Assembly (NCBI RefSeq): GCF_009862785.1
Contig: NZ_WWHU01000001.1
Location: 930,001 to 994,000 of the forward strand
From: Gordonia sp. SID5947
GTDB taxonomy: Bacteria; Actinomycetota; Actinomycetes; Mycobacteriales; Mycobacteriaceae
Reading direction: 5' to 3'
DNA length: 64,000 nt
Part shown: positions 27,888-39,106 of the stretch, piece after piece
Layout: the number at the start of each line of letters is the position of its first letter
How positions within the stretch are numbered: the first letter of the stretch is position 1
Notes under the pieces: model-generated
Told to the model about the DNA's origin: nothing
Databases searched by the model: none
What the model saw: only the letters and a program-made list of their open reading frames with translations
Program-made: the position numbers and the translations under genes

Positions 27888-30704
27888 TCACCCGAGTTCG
27901 GCGGCCACCACACCGCGCCGGATCGCCGCGACCGCCGCACGGGCGGAACCCGCGAGCCGGGTTTCGGGCCCCACGCCGAGCCGGATCTGTTCCAGCAGAT
28001 CGATGACCTGACGATTCCACCGCACGAAATCACCCGGTGACAACAGCTGGCCACGCTCCCCCGCCGCCGCGAGCGATTCGGTAAGCGAACGCCCAGATGC
28101 CCACAGCGACACCGCAACCGAGAACCCGGTATCTGGTTCGCGAGTGGGATCGACGCGGTGCTTCGACTCGATGGTGGTCACCTCGCGCCAAATCTCGACG
28201 GTGCGAGCGAGCGCCTCGCGCATGGCGGCGTTGCCGGGCATCGCGTCGATACCCGAATAGCTCTCCCGACGCGCCTCGAAGACCATCGCCGCCACCACCG
28301 CGGCGAGCTCATGGGGAGCCAACCCCTCCCAGACCCCGGCCCTGATGCACTCGGTGACCAGCAGATCGCTCTCGCTGTAGATTCGGCTGAGTAGATGACC
28401 CGCCGCGGTCACCGTCGTCTCCCGCCCGCCCGGACGCTCAGCGGCGTCCAGATACCCGAGTTCGGCGAGCACTCCGACGATTCGGCCGAACTGCACACCC
28501 AGCGTCGAGGTACGTTCCCCGATCGCGCGGTCGGCGGACACGATCTCCCGGACCACCCGATTGCGTCGCTCCGCGAGCCGGAACAGTTCGTCGTTGCCGT
28601 CGAGGCCATGTGCGGGGTGGCCGCGCAAGATCGAACGCAGGCGACCGAGCTCACGATCGTCGGCGGCCACCGCGCGCTTCTTGGAGCGACCGCGCGGCAT
28701 CTCGATACCGGTGGATCGCAGCGCCGACGCCAGGTCGCGCCGCCCTCTGCCGGTGCGCCGATCGATGTGCTTGGGCAACCGCATGTTCCCGAGCACCTGC
28801 GGCGGATTGACGAAATCGCGGGTGCCGACCCGGCCGCACCAGGCGTCCTCACTCAGCACCAGGGGTTTCGGATCGACCGATTGCGCGGCGGGTTCGAGGA
28901 CCACCGCCAGACCTCGATGACGCCCGCCGTGCAGGCCGATCACGTGCCCACGCTTGAGTGCGTTCAGGTCGGCCACCGTCGACTGCGTGTTGGCGGTCCG
29001 GCGCTCGAACTTCAGATCCCGCTCACGGCGTCGGATGTCCTCGCGCAACTGCACATATCCGAGGAACCCGTGGTACGGGTCGTTACCGGATCGATCGTCG
29101 CCATCCCCGACGAGGGCGCCCGGCTCGAGGCCCCGGTTCTCGGCCGCACCGCTCAGCTCGATGTCGAGCTTGCGCAATCGCCTGCGGGCCTCGTCGACCT
29201 TGCGCGCCTGGCCGACCACCGACCGGTCCGCCTGGAACTGGGCGAAGGAGCGATTGAGGAGTTCGCGTGATCCGGCGAGACCGAGCCGCCCGATCAGGTT
29301 GACCGCCATGTTGTATTCCGGCTGGAACGAGCTACGCAGCGGGAAGGTCCGGGCGCCGGCGAGTCCCGCGACCTCTTCGGGCACCAGATCCGGTGTCCAG
29401 ACGACCACCGCGTGGCCCTCGACGTCGATCCCGCGCCGACCGGCCCGGCCGGTCAGCTGGGTGAACTCGCCGGGGGTCAGATCGACATGGGCCTCACCGT
29501 TGAACTTGATCAACCGTTCGAGGGCGACGGTGCGGGCGGGCATGTTGATACCCAGCGCGAGTGTCTCGGTGGCGAAGACCATCCTGACCAGCCCACGCGT
29601 GAAGAGTTCTTCGACCGTGTGCCGAAACGTCGGCAGCAACCCCGCATGATGGGCGGCGAAGCCCCGCCGCAGTCCCGCCCGCCACTCGGCGACACCGAGG
29701 ATCTCCTCGTCGGCCGGCGACAGCTCCGTCAGGTGCCGGTCCACCACCTCGTCCACTGCCTGCGACTCCTGCGGCGTCAGCAGATTCAATCCAGACCGCA
29801 GGCACTGCGCGAGGGCACCGTCGCAACCGGCGCGGGAGAAGATGAAGCCGATCGCGGGCAGCAGCCCCTCGCGGTCGAGCCGGGCGACCAGATCGGGCCG
29901 TGACGGTGGCCGGACCCCGCCCCCGCTGCCGCGCCGCCCACCGCGAGCTGGCGGCCCACGGCGACCCCGGCCGCGGTCGTCGCGGTCGTCGGCCATGAGC
30001 ACTCGGTGGCGGATGTATCGCTTCAGCTCCGGATTCACGTGCGCGCGCGTCGTCCTCGACACGTTCGCGGTGTCGTCGGCCGGGTCGAAGAGGTCGAACA
30101 TGCGCGTGCCCACCAGCATGTGCTGGCTCAGTGGAACGGGACGGTGTTCGTCGACCACAACGGTCGTGTCGCCGCGGACGGTCTGGATCCAATCGCCGAA
30201 CTCCTCGGCGTTGCTCACCGTCGCGGACAGGCTCACGACGCGGACCGACGATTCGAGATGAAGGATGACCTCTTCCCAGACGGCGCCACGAAAGCGGTCT
30301 GCCAGAAAGTGCACCTCATCCATCACCACGTGAGAAAGTCCTTGCAGCGCACGTGAATTCGCATAGATCATGTTCCGAACGACCTCGGTGGTCATGACCA
30401 CGACGGGCGCGTCCGAGTTGATCGACTGATCACCGGTCAGGAGGCCGACGGACGCCTCACCGTGGATCGCGACGAGGTCGGCGTACTTCTGGTTGCTCAG
30501 CGCCTTGATCGGCGTCGTGTAGAAGCATTTGGTGCCGCCGGCCAGCGCCAGGTGCACCGCGAACTCACCGACGATGGTCTTGCCCGCGCCGGTCGGGGCA
30601 CAGACGAGCACGCCGTGGCCTGCCTCCAATGCCACGCATGCGCGGTGCTGGAACTCATCGAGTCGGAAGGCGATCCGATCGGTGAACTCCTCGAGCCGGG
30701 TCAC
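27888..30704 (-). CDS. helY: Ski2-like DEAD/DEAH-box RNA helicase HelY
   Basis: 938 residues. Walker A APTGAGKT (36-43), motif II DEVH (129-132), [15 protein letters not shown] and [12 protein letters not shown] mark an SF2 Ski2/Mtr4-type helicase. A C-terminal DSHCT-like region follows ([21 protein letters not shown]). It probably unwinds structured RNA. The GTG at 30704 overlaps the tatC stop (GTGA), so it is translated with the Tat genes; the same order is seen in mycobacteria. Confidence 0.93.
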   Translation of the reverse strand: MTRLEEFTDRIAFRLDEFQHRACVALEAGHGVLVCAPTGAGKTIVGEFAVHLALAGGTKCFYTTPIKALSNQKYADLVAIHGEASVGLLTGDQSINSDAPVVVMTTEVVRNMIYANSRALQGLSHVVMDEVHFLADRFRGAVWEEVILHLESSVRVVSLSATVSNAEEFGDWIQTVRGDTTVVVDEHRPVPLSQHMLVGTRMFDLFDPADDTANVSRTTRAHVNPELKRYIRHRVLMADDRDDRGRGRRGPPARGGRRGSGGGVRPPSRPDLVARLDREGLLPAIGFIFSRAGCDGALAQCLRSGLNLLTPQESQAVDEVVDRHLTELSPADEEILGVAEWRAGLRRGFAAHHAGLLPTFRHTVEELFTRGLVRMVFATETLALGINMPARTVALERLIKFNGEAHVDLTPGEFTQLTGRAGRRGIDVEGHAVVVWTPDLVPEEVAGLAGARTFPLRSSFQPEYNMAVNLIGRLGLAGSRELLNRSFAQFQADRSVVGQARKVDEARRRLRKLDIELSGAAENRGLEPGALVGDGDDRSGNDPYHGFLGYVQLREDIRRRERDLKFERRTANTQSTVADLNALKRGHVIGLHGGRHRGLAVVLEPAAQSVDPKPLVLSEDAWCGRVGTRDFVNPPQVLGNMRLPKHIDRRTGRGRRDLASALRSTGIEMPRGRSKKRAVAADDRELGRLRSILRGHPAHGLDGNDELFRLAERRNRVVREIVSADRAIGERTSTLGVQFGRIVGVLAELGYLDAAERPGGRETTVTAAGHLLSRIYSESDLLVTECIRAGVWEGLAPHELAAVVAAMVFEARRESYSGIDAMPGNAAMREALARTVEIWREVTTIESKHRVDPTREPDTGFSVAVSLWASGRSLTESLAAAGERGQLLSPGDFVRWNRQVIDLLEQIRLGVGPETRLAGSARAAVAAIRRGVVAAELG

Positions 30705-31690
30705 AGGATGTCGTCGAAGGTGTCGCGGTCTCGCACCGAGGTCCGGGCTGACGATGCGCTCTGTCCCCCGGGAGCGGATTCCGAGGTTGCGATCCGCGAC
30801 GCCTTCGGCGACGGCCCGGCTCCGGGAAGCGGGCTGGCCTGATCGTCAGGTATCGACGACCAGTCCGTGGCCGCCTGACGCTTACGTCGCTTGTCGTTGA
30901 TCCGCGCGAACTGGATCGCGACCTCGAGGAGCACCGTCAGCGCGACCGACAACGCCAGCATGGTGAACGGGTCCTGGCCGGGGGTCACGATCGCCGCGAA
31001 GACGAACAGGGCGAAGATCAGTCCGCGACGCCACGATTTGAGACGCTCGTAGGTCAGGACGCCGATGATGTTCAACGCGACGATGAGGAGCGGCAACTCG
31101 AAGCTCACGCCGAAGATGATCAACAGGTGGAGCATGAATCCGAAGTACTGGTCACCGGCCAGAGCCGTCACCTGGACGTCGTTGCCCACCGTCAGCAGGA
31201 AGTGGAAGGCCTTGGCCACCACCAGATAGGCCAGGATCGCGCCGGTCACGAAGAGGGCGGCGGCCGCCGAGACGAAACCGACCGCGTAGCGACGTTCGTT
31301 CGAGTGCAGGCCGGGGGTGATGAACTCCCAGATCTGATACAGCCAGATCGGACACGCGAGCACCACGCCGGCCGTCAGGGCGACCTTGAGCCGGAGCATG
31401 AACTGGTCGAACGGCCCGGTGGCCAGCAGGCGGCACGATCCGTCGTCGGTGAGGGTCGCGCGCGAGGACGACGGCAGATCGCAGTAGGGCCCGCGCAGCA
31501 GTTCACCCAGCGATGGGGTACCGAACAGGCCGTGTGTGTACCAGATGAAGCCGAAGATCGTCGTCACGACGATGGCGAGCAGCGCGATGACCACCCGGGT
31601 CCGGAGTTCGTAGAGATGCTCCACCAACGGCATGGTGCCGTCGGGGTTCAGCTTGCGTTTACGGCGTCTCGGGTCGAGAGAAATTCGCAC
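30701..31690 (-). CDS. tatC: Sec-independent translocase subunit TatC
   Basis: 329 residues with six transmembrane helices and the conserved N-terminal [16 protein letters not shown] and [15 protein letters not shown] segments of the twin-arginine signal receptor. A hydrophilic, Ser/Pro-rich C-terminal tail of about 60 residues follows the last helix. It works with TatA just upstream and with TatB, which is not in this window. Coupled to helY. Confidence 0.95.
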   Translation of the reverse strand: MRISLDPRRRKRKLNPDGTMPLVEHLYELRTRVVIALLAIVVTTIFGFIWYTHGLFGTPSLGELLRGPYCDLPSSSRATLTDDGSCRLLATGPFDQFMLRLKVALTAGVVLACPIWLYQIWEFITPGLHSNERRYAVGFVSAAAALFVTGAILAYLVVAKAFHFLLTVGNDVQVTALAGDQYFGFMLHLLIIFGVSFELPLLIVALNIIGVLTYERLKSWRRGLIFALFVFAAIVTPGQDPFTMLALSVALTVLLEVAIQFARINDKRRKRQAATDWSSIPDDQASPLPGAGPSPKASRIATSESAPGGQSASSARTSVRDRDTFDDIL

Positions 31691-31722
31691 GCGGGTGCCC
31701 TGGCCTCGGTTCCGCCGAGCGC

Positions 31723-31980
31723 CTACGCGGACTTCTTCACGTCATCGGGCGATTTCGGCGTGGTGTTCGTCGGAACGTCGCCCGGCGGAAGTTCGCGTGT
31801 GGTCGGTGCGGCCGGCTCGTCGGCATCCTTGCCGTCGTTCTGCATCTCCTTGACCTCGCTCTTGAAGATCCGCAACGACTGGCCCAGACCGCGGGCGGCG
31901 TCCGGCAGCTTCTTGGAGCCGAACAAGATCACCACCACGAGCAAGACGATCACCCAGTGCCACCAGGACAAAGCGCCCAT
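31723..31980 (-). CDS. tatA: Twin-arginine translocase subunit TatA
   Basis: 85 residues: one N-terminal helix ([16 protein letters not shown]), the [23 protein letters not shown] hinge and amphipathic helix, and an acidic tail. It forms the protein-conducting assembly with TatC. The ATG at 31980 follows a strong GGAGGT ribosome site; the ten-residue upstream extension is not needed. It lies 32 bp before tatC. Confidence 0.95.
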   Translation of the reverse strand: MGALSWWHWVIVLLVVVILFGSKKLPDAARGLGQSLRIFKSEVKEMQNDGKDADEPAAPTTRELPPGDVPTNTTPKSPDDVKKSA

Positions 31981-32061
31981 GTTTCTACCTCCGAATCGCG
32001 ACGTTGCCAATGCTACCCGAGTAAAGGCGGGCAGCGGAGTGCACGGCCGGCCGCCACGGCC

Positions 32062-33039
32062 TCACCGATAGCGACTGCGGGCCGCCGTGGCTGTCGAGGC
32101 GACCATATCAGCGATCTCCGGATCGGAGACGGGTCTCACGCGCCCGCCGAATCCGAGCAGGAACCGCGACAGCCAGTCCGCCGATCCGTAGACGAGACGT
32201 GCGCGCAGCGGGGCCTGCGGGTCGGGACGGTTCTCGACCGGTTCGAGTGGCTCGACCAGGTAGTAATCGAGGAGCCAGAGCTCTTCCGGATCGATCTCGA
32301 TCTCGGCCGAAGGCAGATCCGGATTGTCGGAGAGAATCGCCGATTGCGGGTGCGCGACGGCATCGGCGGGCGGTGCGGCAGGTTCGTCCGACAGCGTCGC
32401 GGTCTCGACCCGATCGAACCGGAACAACCGGACACCGTCACTGCTGCGGCACCAAGCCTCGAGATAGGTGTTGCCGTCCATGGTCTGCAGCCGGATCGGG
32501 TCCACCACACGTTCGGTCACGCTGTCGCGGGTCGCCGAGTAATAGCGGATCTCGAGTGCACGTGCGGACCGCACCGCCTCGCGGATGGTCGCGTACGTCG
32601 GGTTGTCGGCGTCGTCCCCATCGTCACTGCCCCCGCCTCCGGTCGGCACCGACAGGCGCTTCTCCGAGGCGCCGACCGCCTGCTCGATCTTGGCGATGGC
32701 CCGCCGCGTGGCGGCGCGATCGACCGCACCGGGCATGTCGAGAAGGGCACGCAGGGCGACGAGCATGGTGCTCGCCTCGGTGCCGGTGAGGCTCAGCGGA
32801 CGATCCATGCCCGCGGTGAAGCCGACCTCCACATATCCCTGCTCGAATTGCAGGTCGATCAGGTCGTCGGGGAAATGGCCGGGCAGACCGCAGACGAAGA
32901 GGAGTTCGAGATCCTTGGTCAGTTGCTTGGGCGTGATGCCGAGGTCGCCGGCGGCCTGCTCCAGGGCGATGCCACGTCGAGCGGCGAAGTACGGGACCAG
33001 CGCTAGTAGTCGGCTGAACCTGTCGGGACGTGGGGCCAT
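32062..33039 (-). CDS. pafC: WYL-domain transcriptional regulator PafC
   Basis: 325 residues with an N-terminal helix-turn-helix (RLLALVPYFAARRGIALEQAAGDLGITPKQLTKDL broken across two helices) and a central WYL domain (about 155-240, ALEIRYYSATRDSVTERVVDP). With PafB it forms the activator of the LexA/RecA-independent DNA-damage response in mycobacteria. Start and pafB stop share one base (TGATG), which ensures equal synthesis. Confidence 0.93.
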   Translation of the reverse strand: MAPRPDRFSRLLALVPYFAARRGIALEQAAGDLGITPKQLTKDLELLFVCGLPGHFPDDLIDLQFEQGYVEVGFTAGMDRPLSLTGTEASTMLVALRALLDMPGAVDRAATRRAIAKIEQAVGASEKRLSVPTGGGGSDDGDDADNPTYATIREAVRSARALEIRYYSATRDSVTERVVDPIRLQTMDGNTYLEAWCRSSDGVRLFRFDRVETATLSDEPAAPPADAVAHPQSAILSDNPDLPSAEIEIDPEELWLLDYYLVEPLEPVENRPDPQAPLRARLVYGSADWLSRFLLGFGGRVRPVSDPEIADMVASTATAARSRYR

Positions 33040-34031
33040 CAGGCACTCACCCCGGTGAGCCGGTCGAGCGCCTCGACCACGGACTCACGCAGTTCGGGAG
33101 GCGACAAGACCACTGCGTCGGCCCCGGTTCCGAGCACCATGCGGGCCAGGGTGGACATCGACCGGATCGTGATCTCCAGCACGTCGCCCGGTTCGCCGTC
33201 GTGCACCTGGGGGGTCGTCAGCGTGGCGAGGCGCCGCAGCCCGGCGGCGCGGTCCGTCGCGACCCAGATCCGGGCCGTCCGGCCGTCGGAGCCGGCAGCC
33301 GACTCGACGGCGTTCGCGACAATACTCTGCAGGTCGGTGTCGGCCGGGACGGTCACGGCTCCGGCCGCACCTGTCGCAGTGACCTCGGAGATCCGGGAGA
33401 GGCGGAACGTCCGGGTGGCCGCGCGGTCGCGGTCATGGCCGACGACATACCAGCGCCCTCGATGGGTGACCACACCCCAGGGCTCGAGTGTCCGCGTCGC
33501 CGCTGTCGACGCCGCGCCCGGACGGTATGTGAACGTCACCGCCTGCGATGCGCCGATCGCCGACAACAATGCGGCCAGTGCCGATTCGGATCCCAGCGAT
33601 CGGGCCGAGAGCGCAGCGGAAAAGCCGATCTCGTCGTCGGTACGGACGTCGATCCCGGCGGCCTGGAGTTTGAGCACGGCGGTCTGCGAGATCGCCGAGA
33701 TCTCCGGTGCATCCCACAGTGCGGCCGCCATCGCGACCACCGCGGCTTCCGAGCGGTCGAGTTCGATGTCGGGCAGTTCGTAGCTGTCCCGATTGATCCG
33801 ATAGCCCTCGGCACCACCTGAGAGTCGCTCGCGGCCGGTCACCAGCGGGATGCCCAGATCACGCAGTTCGGTCTTGTCGCGCTCGAACATCCGGTTGAAG
33901 GCCTCGACGGACTGGCCGTCGTCGTTGTAGCCCTTGACGTTGCGACGGATGTACTCCGCGGTCACGAACTGACCGGTCGAGAGCAGGCAGATCACGAGGT
34001 TCAGCAGGCGTTCGACTTTCGGGGTTGACAC
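33039..34031 (-). CDS. pafB: WYL-domain transcriptional regulator PafB
   Basis: 330 residues. An N-terminal wHTH (KVERLLNLVICLLSTGQFVTA) and a WYL domain (about 180-255, AVTFTYRPG then WYVVGHDRDR) match PafB, partner of PafC. The GTG at 34031 has TAAGCT (34038-34043) 6 nt upstream, so pafBC can be made from its own leaderless transcript and not only by read-through from pafA, which ends 17 bp upstream. Confidence 0.93.
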   Translation of the reverse strand: MSTPKVERLLNLVICLLSTGQFVTAEYIRRNVKGYNDDGQSVEAFNRMFERDKTELRDLGIPLVTGRERLSGGAEGYRINRDSYELPDIELDRSEAAVVAMAAALWDAPEISAISQTAVLKLQAAGIDVRTDDEIGFSAALSARSLGSESALAALLSAIGASQAVTFTYRPGAASTAATRTLEPWGVVTHRGRWYVVGHDRDRAATRTFRLSRISEVTATGAAGAVTVPADTDLQSIVANAVESAAGSDGRTARIWVATDRAAGLRRLATLTTPQVHDGEPGDVLEITIRSMSTLARMVLGTGADAVVLSPPELRESVVEALDRLTGVSA

Positions 34032-34047
34032 CGGAACAGCTTACGCA

Positions 34048-35406
34048 TCACATGGATGCGATGAGTCGATCGACGCGCTCGTCGACACTGCGGAACGGGT
34101 CTTTGCACAACACTGTGCGCTGGGCCTGATCGTTCAGCTTCAGATGCACCCAGTCGACGGTGAAGTCCCGGCCGGCCTTCTGCGCGGCGGAGATGAAGTC
34201 GCCGCGCAGCTTCGCCCGGGTGGTCTGTGGGGGTTCGTTCACCGCGTCGGCGATCGCCTCATCGGTGGTCGCCCGTGTGACCAGGCCTTTGCGCGTCAGG
34301 ACATCGAAGACACCGCGGCCACGCTTGATGTCGTGGAAGGCGAGGTCGAGTTGGGCGATCTTCGGATCCGAGAGGTCCATCGAGTATTTGTTCTGGTAGC
34401 GGTCGAACAGTTTGCGTTTGATCACCCAGTCGACCTCGGTGTCGACCGCGGAGAAATCGTCGGCCTCCACTGCGTCGAGCATCCGGCCCCACAGGTCCAC
34501 CACCCGGTCCATCTCGGGATCCGGGCGGCGGTTGGCCATGTGTTCGACGGCGCGTGCGTGGTACTCCCGCTGGATGTCGAGGGCACTGGCCTGGCGGCCA
34601 CCTGCCAGGCGAACCGGTCGCCGGCCGGTCGGGTCGTGGCTGACCTCGCGGATGGCGCGGATCGGGTTGTCGAGGGCGAAGTCACGGAACGCGACCCCGG
34701 CCTCGATCATCTCCAGCACCAGCGCGGCCGATCCGACCTTGAGCATCGTGGTCATCTCGGACATGTTCGAGTCGCCGACGATGACGTGGAGCCTGCGGTA
34801 CTTCTCGGCATCGGCGTGCGGTTCGTCGCGGGTGTTGATGATCGGTCGCGAGCGGGTGGTTGCCGAGGAGACGCCCTCCCAGATGTGCTCGGCCCGCTGA
34901 GACAGGCAGAAGGTGGCGGCCTTCGGGGTCTGCAGGACCTTGCCCGCACCACAGATGAGCTGCCGGGTGACCAGGAACGGGAGCAGGACGTCGGAGATCC
35001 GGGAGAACTCGCCTGCGCGTACCACCAGGTAGTTCTCGTGGCATCCGTAGGAGTTGCCCGCCGAATCGGTGTTGTTCTTGAACAGGTAGATGTCGCCGCC
35101 GATCCCCTCATCGGCGAGCCGTTGCTCGGCATCGATCAGCAGGTCTTCGAGAACGAGCTCACCGGCCCGATCGTGATTGATGAGCTGGATCAGGCTGTCG
35201 CACTCGGCAGTCGCGTACTCCGGATGCGATCCGACGTCGAGGTAGAGGCGCGCGCCGTTCTGCAGGAAGACGTTGGACGACCGCCCCCAGGAGACGACCC
35301 TCCGGAAGAGGTAGCGGGCCACCTCGTCCGGACTCAACCGACGATGACCGTGAAAGGTACATGTGACACCGAATTCGGTCTCGATACCCATGATTCGACG
35401 CTGCAC
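34048..35406 (-). CDS. pafA: Pup--protein ligase
   Basis: 452 residues, as in M. tuberculosis. The ATP-binding N-terminus ([45 protein letters not shown]) and the glutamine-synthetase-like core are complete. It links the C-terminal Glu of deamidated Pup to substrate lysines. GTG at 35406 is favoured because TAAGGT (35414-35419) lies 7 nt upstream, predicting a leaderless mRNA; ATG at 35391 would trim five residues. Confidence 0.96.
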   Translation of the reverse strand: MQRRIMGIETEFGVTCTFHGHRRLSPDEVARYLFRRVVSWGRSSNVFLQNGARLYLDVGSHPEYATAECDSLIQLINHDRAGELVLEDLLIDAEQRLADEGIGGDIYLFKNNTDSAGNSYGCHENYLVVRAGEFSRISDVLLPFLVTRQLICGAGKVLQTPKAATFCLSQRAEHIWEGVSSATTRSRPIINTRDEPHADAEKYRRLHVIVGDSNMSEMTTMLKVGSAALVLEMIEAGVAFRDFALDNPIRAIREVSHDPTGRRPVRLAGGRQASALDIQREYHARAVEHMANRRPDPEMDRVVDLWGRMLDAVEADDFSAVDTEVDWVIKRKLFDRYQNKYSMDLSDPKIAQLDLAFHDIKRGRGVFDVLTRKGLVTRATTDEAIADAVNEPPQTTRAKLRGDFISAAQKAGRDFTVDWVHLKLNDQAQRTVLCKDPFRSVDERVDRLIASM

Positions 35407-35519
35407 ATCGTCAACCTTACCCGCGGAACACCCTGCGGACCCGGCGACGCGACGGGCGGTGACCCGACCGTATCGTCCGGTCCGGTCACCGCCCGGGTGC
35501 CGTGTGGGTCCCGCGCCCC

Positions 35520-36326
35520 CTAGGAGGGGTCGGCGGGGTTCGCGTCACTGCCGTCGACCGGCGGATCCGCTGTCGCGGCGACGCTCGGCAGGAGGTCGGT
35601 CAGCGCGGCGTTGGTGAGTCGCCGGAATGCCCGGCGGGGCCGGTTCCGGTCGAGGATCGCGACCTCGAGGTCATTGGCGGTCAGTTCCCGGGGCGGTGCC
35701 GACGTCGCGGTGGCGGTCGACGACGAGCCGGATCCGTTTCCGCTCGCCTCGGGCGGTGTCGACAACGCCGTCACTGCGACCTCGAGCGCCGCACCGAGTT
35801 CGAGGTCGGGTTGGTAGCTGTCGCGTAGCGCCGCGGTGATCGCCTCATTGGCGCCACCCATCACCAGAAACCGGGTCTCGTCCGAGATCGAACCGTCGTA
35901 GCTGATCCGATACAGCTGTGACGGACCGGGCTTGCCAGGCTTGGACACCTCTGCCACGCACAACTCGACCTCGTAGGGCTTGGCCTGTTCGGTGAACACC
36001 GCACCCAACGTGTTGGCGTAGGCGTTCGCCAGCGAGAGCCCTGCCACGTCGGCACGGTCGTAGCTGTAGCCGCGCATGTCGGCGAGCTGGATGCCGGCCT
36101 TGCGGAGACTCTCGAACTCGTTGTACTTGCCGACCGCGGCGAACCCGATGCGGTCGTAGATCTCACTGACCTTTCGCAACGTGTTCGACGGGTTCTCCGC
36201 GACGAAGAGCACTCCGTCCGCATAGGTCAGGGCGACCACACTGCGACCACGCGCAATCCCCTTGCGCGCCAGATCCGAGCGGTCGCGCATGATCTGTTCG
36301 GCACTGGCGTAATACGGGAACGTCAT
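35520..36326 (-). CDS. prcA: Proteasome alpha subunit
   Basis: 268 residues with the alpha-type N-terminus ([34 protein letters not shown]) that gates the 20S core. The tail after about residue 200 is Ser/Thr/Pro-rich and longer than the fold needs. It lacks the catalytic N-terminal Thr, as expected. The ATG overlaps the prcB stop by 4 bp. Confidence 0.95.
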   Translation of the reverse strand: MTFPYYASAEQIMRDRSDLARKGIARGRSVVALTYADGVLFVAENPSNTLRKVSEIYDRIGFAAVGKYNEFESLRKAGIQLADMRGYSYDRADVAGLSLANAYANTLGAVFTEQAKPYEVELCVAEVSKPGKPGPSQLYRISYDGSISDETRFLVMGGANEAITAALRDSYQPDLELGAALEVAVTALSTPPEASGNGSGSSSTATATSAPPRELTANDLEVAILDRNRPRRAFRRLTNAALTDLLPSVAATADPPVDGSDANPADPS

Positions 36327-37204
36327 CGGGGATCCCCCTCGTGCTCGGCGGCCCGACGGTCCAGGATGGTCCGCGCCGCCTCCTCGATCTCCGACGGTGC
36401 CACCTCGCGGGCGCCGTCGGCCGCGACGATCACCGCGGTCGGAAAGATCTTGCGGATCAGGTCGGGACCGCCCGTTGCCGAGTCGTCGTCGGCGGCGTCG
36501 TAGAGCGACTCGATCGCGATCGACAACGCCGATGCGGCATCGAGGTCGTTGCGGTAGAGCTTCTTCAGCGACGACTTGGCGAACACCGAACCCGACCCGA
36601 TGGCCTGATACCCGCCGAGCTCCTCGTGACGGTCACCGGCGACGTCGAAGGAGAAGATCCGGCCACGCTCGGTCGGATCGTCGTGGTCGATGTCGTAGCC
36701 CACGAGCAGCGGGATGGCCGCGAGCCCCTGCATGGCGGCGCCGAGGTTCCCGCGGACCATGGACGCGAGACGACTCACCTTGCCGTCGAGGGTGAGCGAG
36801 ACGCCCTCGATCTTCTCGTAGTGCTCCAGCTCGACCGCGAACAACCGCACCATCTCGATCGCGATCCCGGCGGTACCGGCGATGCCTGCGGCCGAGTACT
36901 CGTCGGTGATGTAGACCTTCTGCACGTCGCGGTTGGCGATCAGATTCCCTGCCGTGGAACGTCGATCACCCGCGAGTACCACGCCACCGGGATACGACAC
37001 CGCGACGATCGTGGTGCCGTGCGGGATCTCGTCGGTCGCTGTGCCCATGAGAGTCATCCGCTCAGCCCGGTGCTGCGGGAGCTGTTCGGGCGCATGCATC
37101 CGGACGTACTCGGTGAACGACGAGATGTCTGCTCCCAACAGCGAAGAGGGAGATGCCGGCCGCGTGGATTGGTAGGGGTGCAGTGATCCGAACCGATCGC
37201 TCAC
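36323..37204 (-). CDS. prcB: Proteasome beta subunit
   Basis: 293 residues. A propeptide of 63 residues ends in HG, followed by the catalytic Thr64 ([19 protein letters not shown]); autocleavage should expose it. Lys and Asp of the active site are conserved ([17 protein letters not shown]). The GTG start overlaps the pup stop (GTGA), so pup, prcB and prcA form one translational unit. Confidence 0.96.
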   Translation of the reverse strand: MSDRFGSLHPYQSTRPASPSSLLGADISSFTEYVRMHAPEQLPQHRAERMTLMGTATDEIPHGTTIVAVSYPGGVVLAGDRRSTAGNLIANRDVQKVYITDEYSAAGIAGTAGIAIEMVRLFAVELEHYEKIEGVSLTLDGKVSRLASMVRGNLGAAMQGLAAIPLLVGYDIDHDDPTERGRIFSFDVAGDRHEELGGYQAIGSGSVFAKSSLKKLYRNDLDAASALSIAIESLYDAADDDSATGGPDLIRKIFPTAVIVAADGAREVAPSEIEEAARTILDRRAAEHEGDPR

Positions 37205-37392
37205 TGGCCGCCCTTCTGCACGTAGGCACGCACGAAGTCTTCCGCGTTCTCCTCGAGCACGTCGTCGATCTCGTCGAGCAGGTCGTCGGTGTCCTCGGCA
37301 AGCTTCTCGCGGCGTTCCTGGCCGGCTCCGCCGTCCGAACCGATGTCATCATCGTCGTCGCCGCCACCGCGCTTGGTCTGTTCCTGCGCCAT
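37201..37392 (-). CDS. pup: Prokaryotic ubiquitin-like protein Pup
   Basis: 63 residues, acidic, with the C-terminal half that binds Mpa coiled coils ([20 protein letters not shown]) and the conserved end KGGQ. The final Gln must be deamidated by Dop before PafA can use it. ATG at 37392 follows GGAGGCAG. Confidence 0.97.
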   Translation of the reverse strand: MAQEQTKRGGGDDDDDIGSDGGAGQERREKLAEDTDDLLDEIDDVLEENAEDFVRAYVQKGGQ

Positions 37393-37533
37393 CTGCTGCC
37401 TCCTTCAACCGATTCGGCCCGCTCGGACCGAGATCCGGCACATCGTGGCCGGACTCCACATCGTGTAACTCCACACCCTACCGGTGCACACGCCCGCCGG
37501 GGCGGAAGCGAACACGCCCGCCGCGTGGTCCCG

Positions 37534-39039
37534 TCAGGCGGTCGTCGTCAGCTGGTCGACGAGTTCCGCGGCGGAATTCACCGAATCCAGGAGCTCCCCC
37601 ACATGCGCGCGACTGCCCCGCAGCGGCTCGAGGGTGGGGATCCGGACCAGCGAGTCGCCACCGAGGTCGAAGATCACCGAATCCCAGCTCGCCGCCGCGA
37701 TCTCCGCGCCGAACCGCCGCAGACACTCGCCGCGGAAGTACGCGCGGGTGTTCTCCGGGGGTTGGTTGATCGCCCGCAGCACGTCGTTCTCGTCGACGAG
37801 GCGCTTCATCGATCCGCGCGCCACGAGCCGGTTGTAGAGCCCCTTGTCCAACCGGACATCCGAGTACTGGAGGTCGATCAGCTGCAGTCGCGGCGCCGAC
37901 CATCCCAGACCCTCGCGCTGGCGGAATCCCTCCAGGATGCGCAGCTTGGCAGGCCAATCGAGGATGTCGGCACACTCCATCGGATCGCGTTCGAGCCGAT
38001 CCAGGACGTCGGCCCAGGTCTCGAGTACGTGTGCCGCCCGGGTGTCGTCGCTGCGTTCGGTCTCGTGGAACTTCATGCACCGCTCGAGGTACTCGCGCTG
38101 CAACGCGAGCGCGGTCAGTTCCCGTCCATCGGTGAGGGCGACCGTCGCTGCCAGCGTCGGGTCGTGACTGATGGTGTGCACGGCCTGGACCGGCCGGGCC
38201 AGTTCGATGTCGGAGAAGTCGACTCCCGCCTCGATCAGGTCCAGCACCAGGGCGGTGGTCCCCACCTTGAGGTAGGTCGCGGTCTCGGCCAGGTTCGCGT
38301 CGCCGATGATCACGTGCAGTCGGCGGTACCGTTCCGGATCGGCATGGGGCTCGTCACGGGTGTTGATGATGCCGCGCTTGAGGGTGGTCTCGAGTCCGAC
38401 CTCCACCTCGATGTAGTCCGAACGCTGCGACAGCTGGTAGCCGGCTTCGTCGCCGGACTGGCCGATGCCGACCCGGCCCGAACCGGTGATCACCTGGCGG
38501 GACGCGAAGAAGGTGGTGAGACCGGCGATGACCGCGGTGAACGGGGTGTCCCGGTTCATCAGGTAGTTCTCGTGGGTGCCGTAGGACGCGCCCTTACCGT
38601 CGATGTTGTTCTTGTAGAGCTGCAGACGGGGCGCACCCGGGACGCTGGCGACATGCCGGGCGGCCGCCTCCATGACCCGCTCCCCGGCCTTGTCCCAGAT
38701 GACCGCATCCATCGGGTCGGTGACCTCGGGAGCCGAGTACTCAGGGTGCGCGTGGTCGACGTAGAGCCGGGCACCGTTGGTCAGGATCATGTTCGCCGCG
38801 CCGATCTCGTCGGCATCGATGATGGGGGCCGGCCCCGCGCCCCGACCGAGGTCGAATCCGCGGGCATCGCGAAGTGGCGACTCCACCTCGTAATCCCAGC
38901 GTGTGCGCTTGGCACGCGGCACACCGGCGGCCGCGGCATACGCCAGGACTGCCTGCGTGGAGGTCATGATCGGGTTCGCGGTCGGGTCGCCGGGAGCGGA
39001 GATCCCGTACTCGACCTCGGTGCCGATGATTCGCTGCAT
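37534..39039 (-). CDS. dop: Pup deamidase/depupylase
   Basis: 501 residues; paralogue of PafA with the Dop-type N-terminus [15 protein letters not shown] Dop-loop-like region follows near residue 40-80 ([22 protein letters not shown]). It converts the terminal Gln of Pup to Glu and can remove Pup from substrates. ATG 39039 is chosen over a far-upstream in-frame start because the family begins there and TACGCT (39046-39051) lies 6 nt upstream. It is separated from pup by 141 bp and is divergent from glgP. Confidence 0.95.
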   Translation of the reverse strand: MQRIIGTEVEYGISAPGDPTANPIMTSTQAVLAYAAAAGVPRAKRTRWDYEVESPLRDARGFDLGRGAGPAPIIDADEIGAANMILTNGARLYVDHAHPEYSAPEVTDPMDAVIWDKAGERVMEAAARHVASVPGAPRLQLYKNNIDGKGASYGTHENYLMNRDTPFTAVIAGLTTFFASRQVITGSGRVGIGQSGDEAGYQLSQRSDYIEVEVGLETTLKRGIINTRDEPHADPERYRRLHVIIGDANLAETATYLKVGTTALVLDLIEAGVDFSDIELARPVQAVHTISHDPTLAATVALTDGRELTALALQREYLERCMKFHETERSDDTRAAHVLETWADVLDRLERDPMECADILDWPAKLRILEGFRQREGLGWSAPRLQLIDLQYSDVRLDKGLYNRLVARGSMKRLVDENDVLRAINQPPENTRAYFRGECLRRFGAEIAAASWDSVIFDLGGDSLVRIPTLEPLRGSRAHVGELLDSVNSAAELVDQLTTTA

Positions 39040-39045
39040 GCTACG

Positions 39046-39051
39046 AGCGTA
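39046..39051 (-). promoter_or_regulatory. Candidate -10 element for leaderless dop
   Basis: TACGCT on the minus strand with 6 nt to the dop ATG. Confidence 0.5.
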
Positions 39052-39093
39052 GATGTTCATCGTGCCGCGGTCGCACCCTCGCCCCTGTCTCGG

Positions 39094-39099
39094 TAGCGT
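39094..39099 (+). promoter_or_regulatory. Candidate -10 element for leaderless glgP
   Basis: TAGCGT with 7 nt to the GTG at 39107. Back to back with the dop element, 42 bp away. Confidence 0.5.
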
Positions 39100-39106
39100 C
39101 GACGCG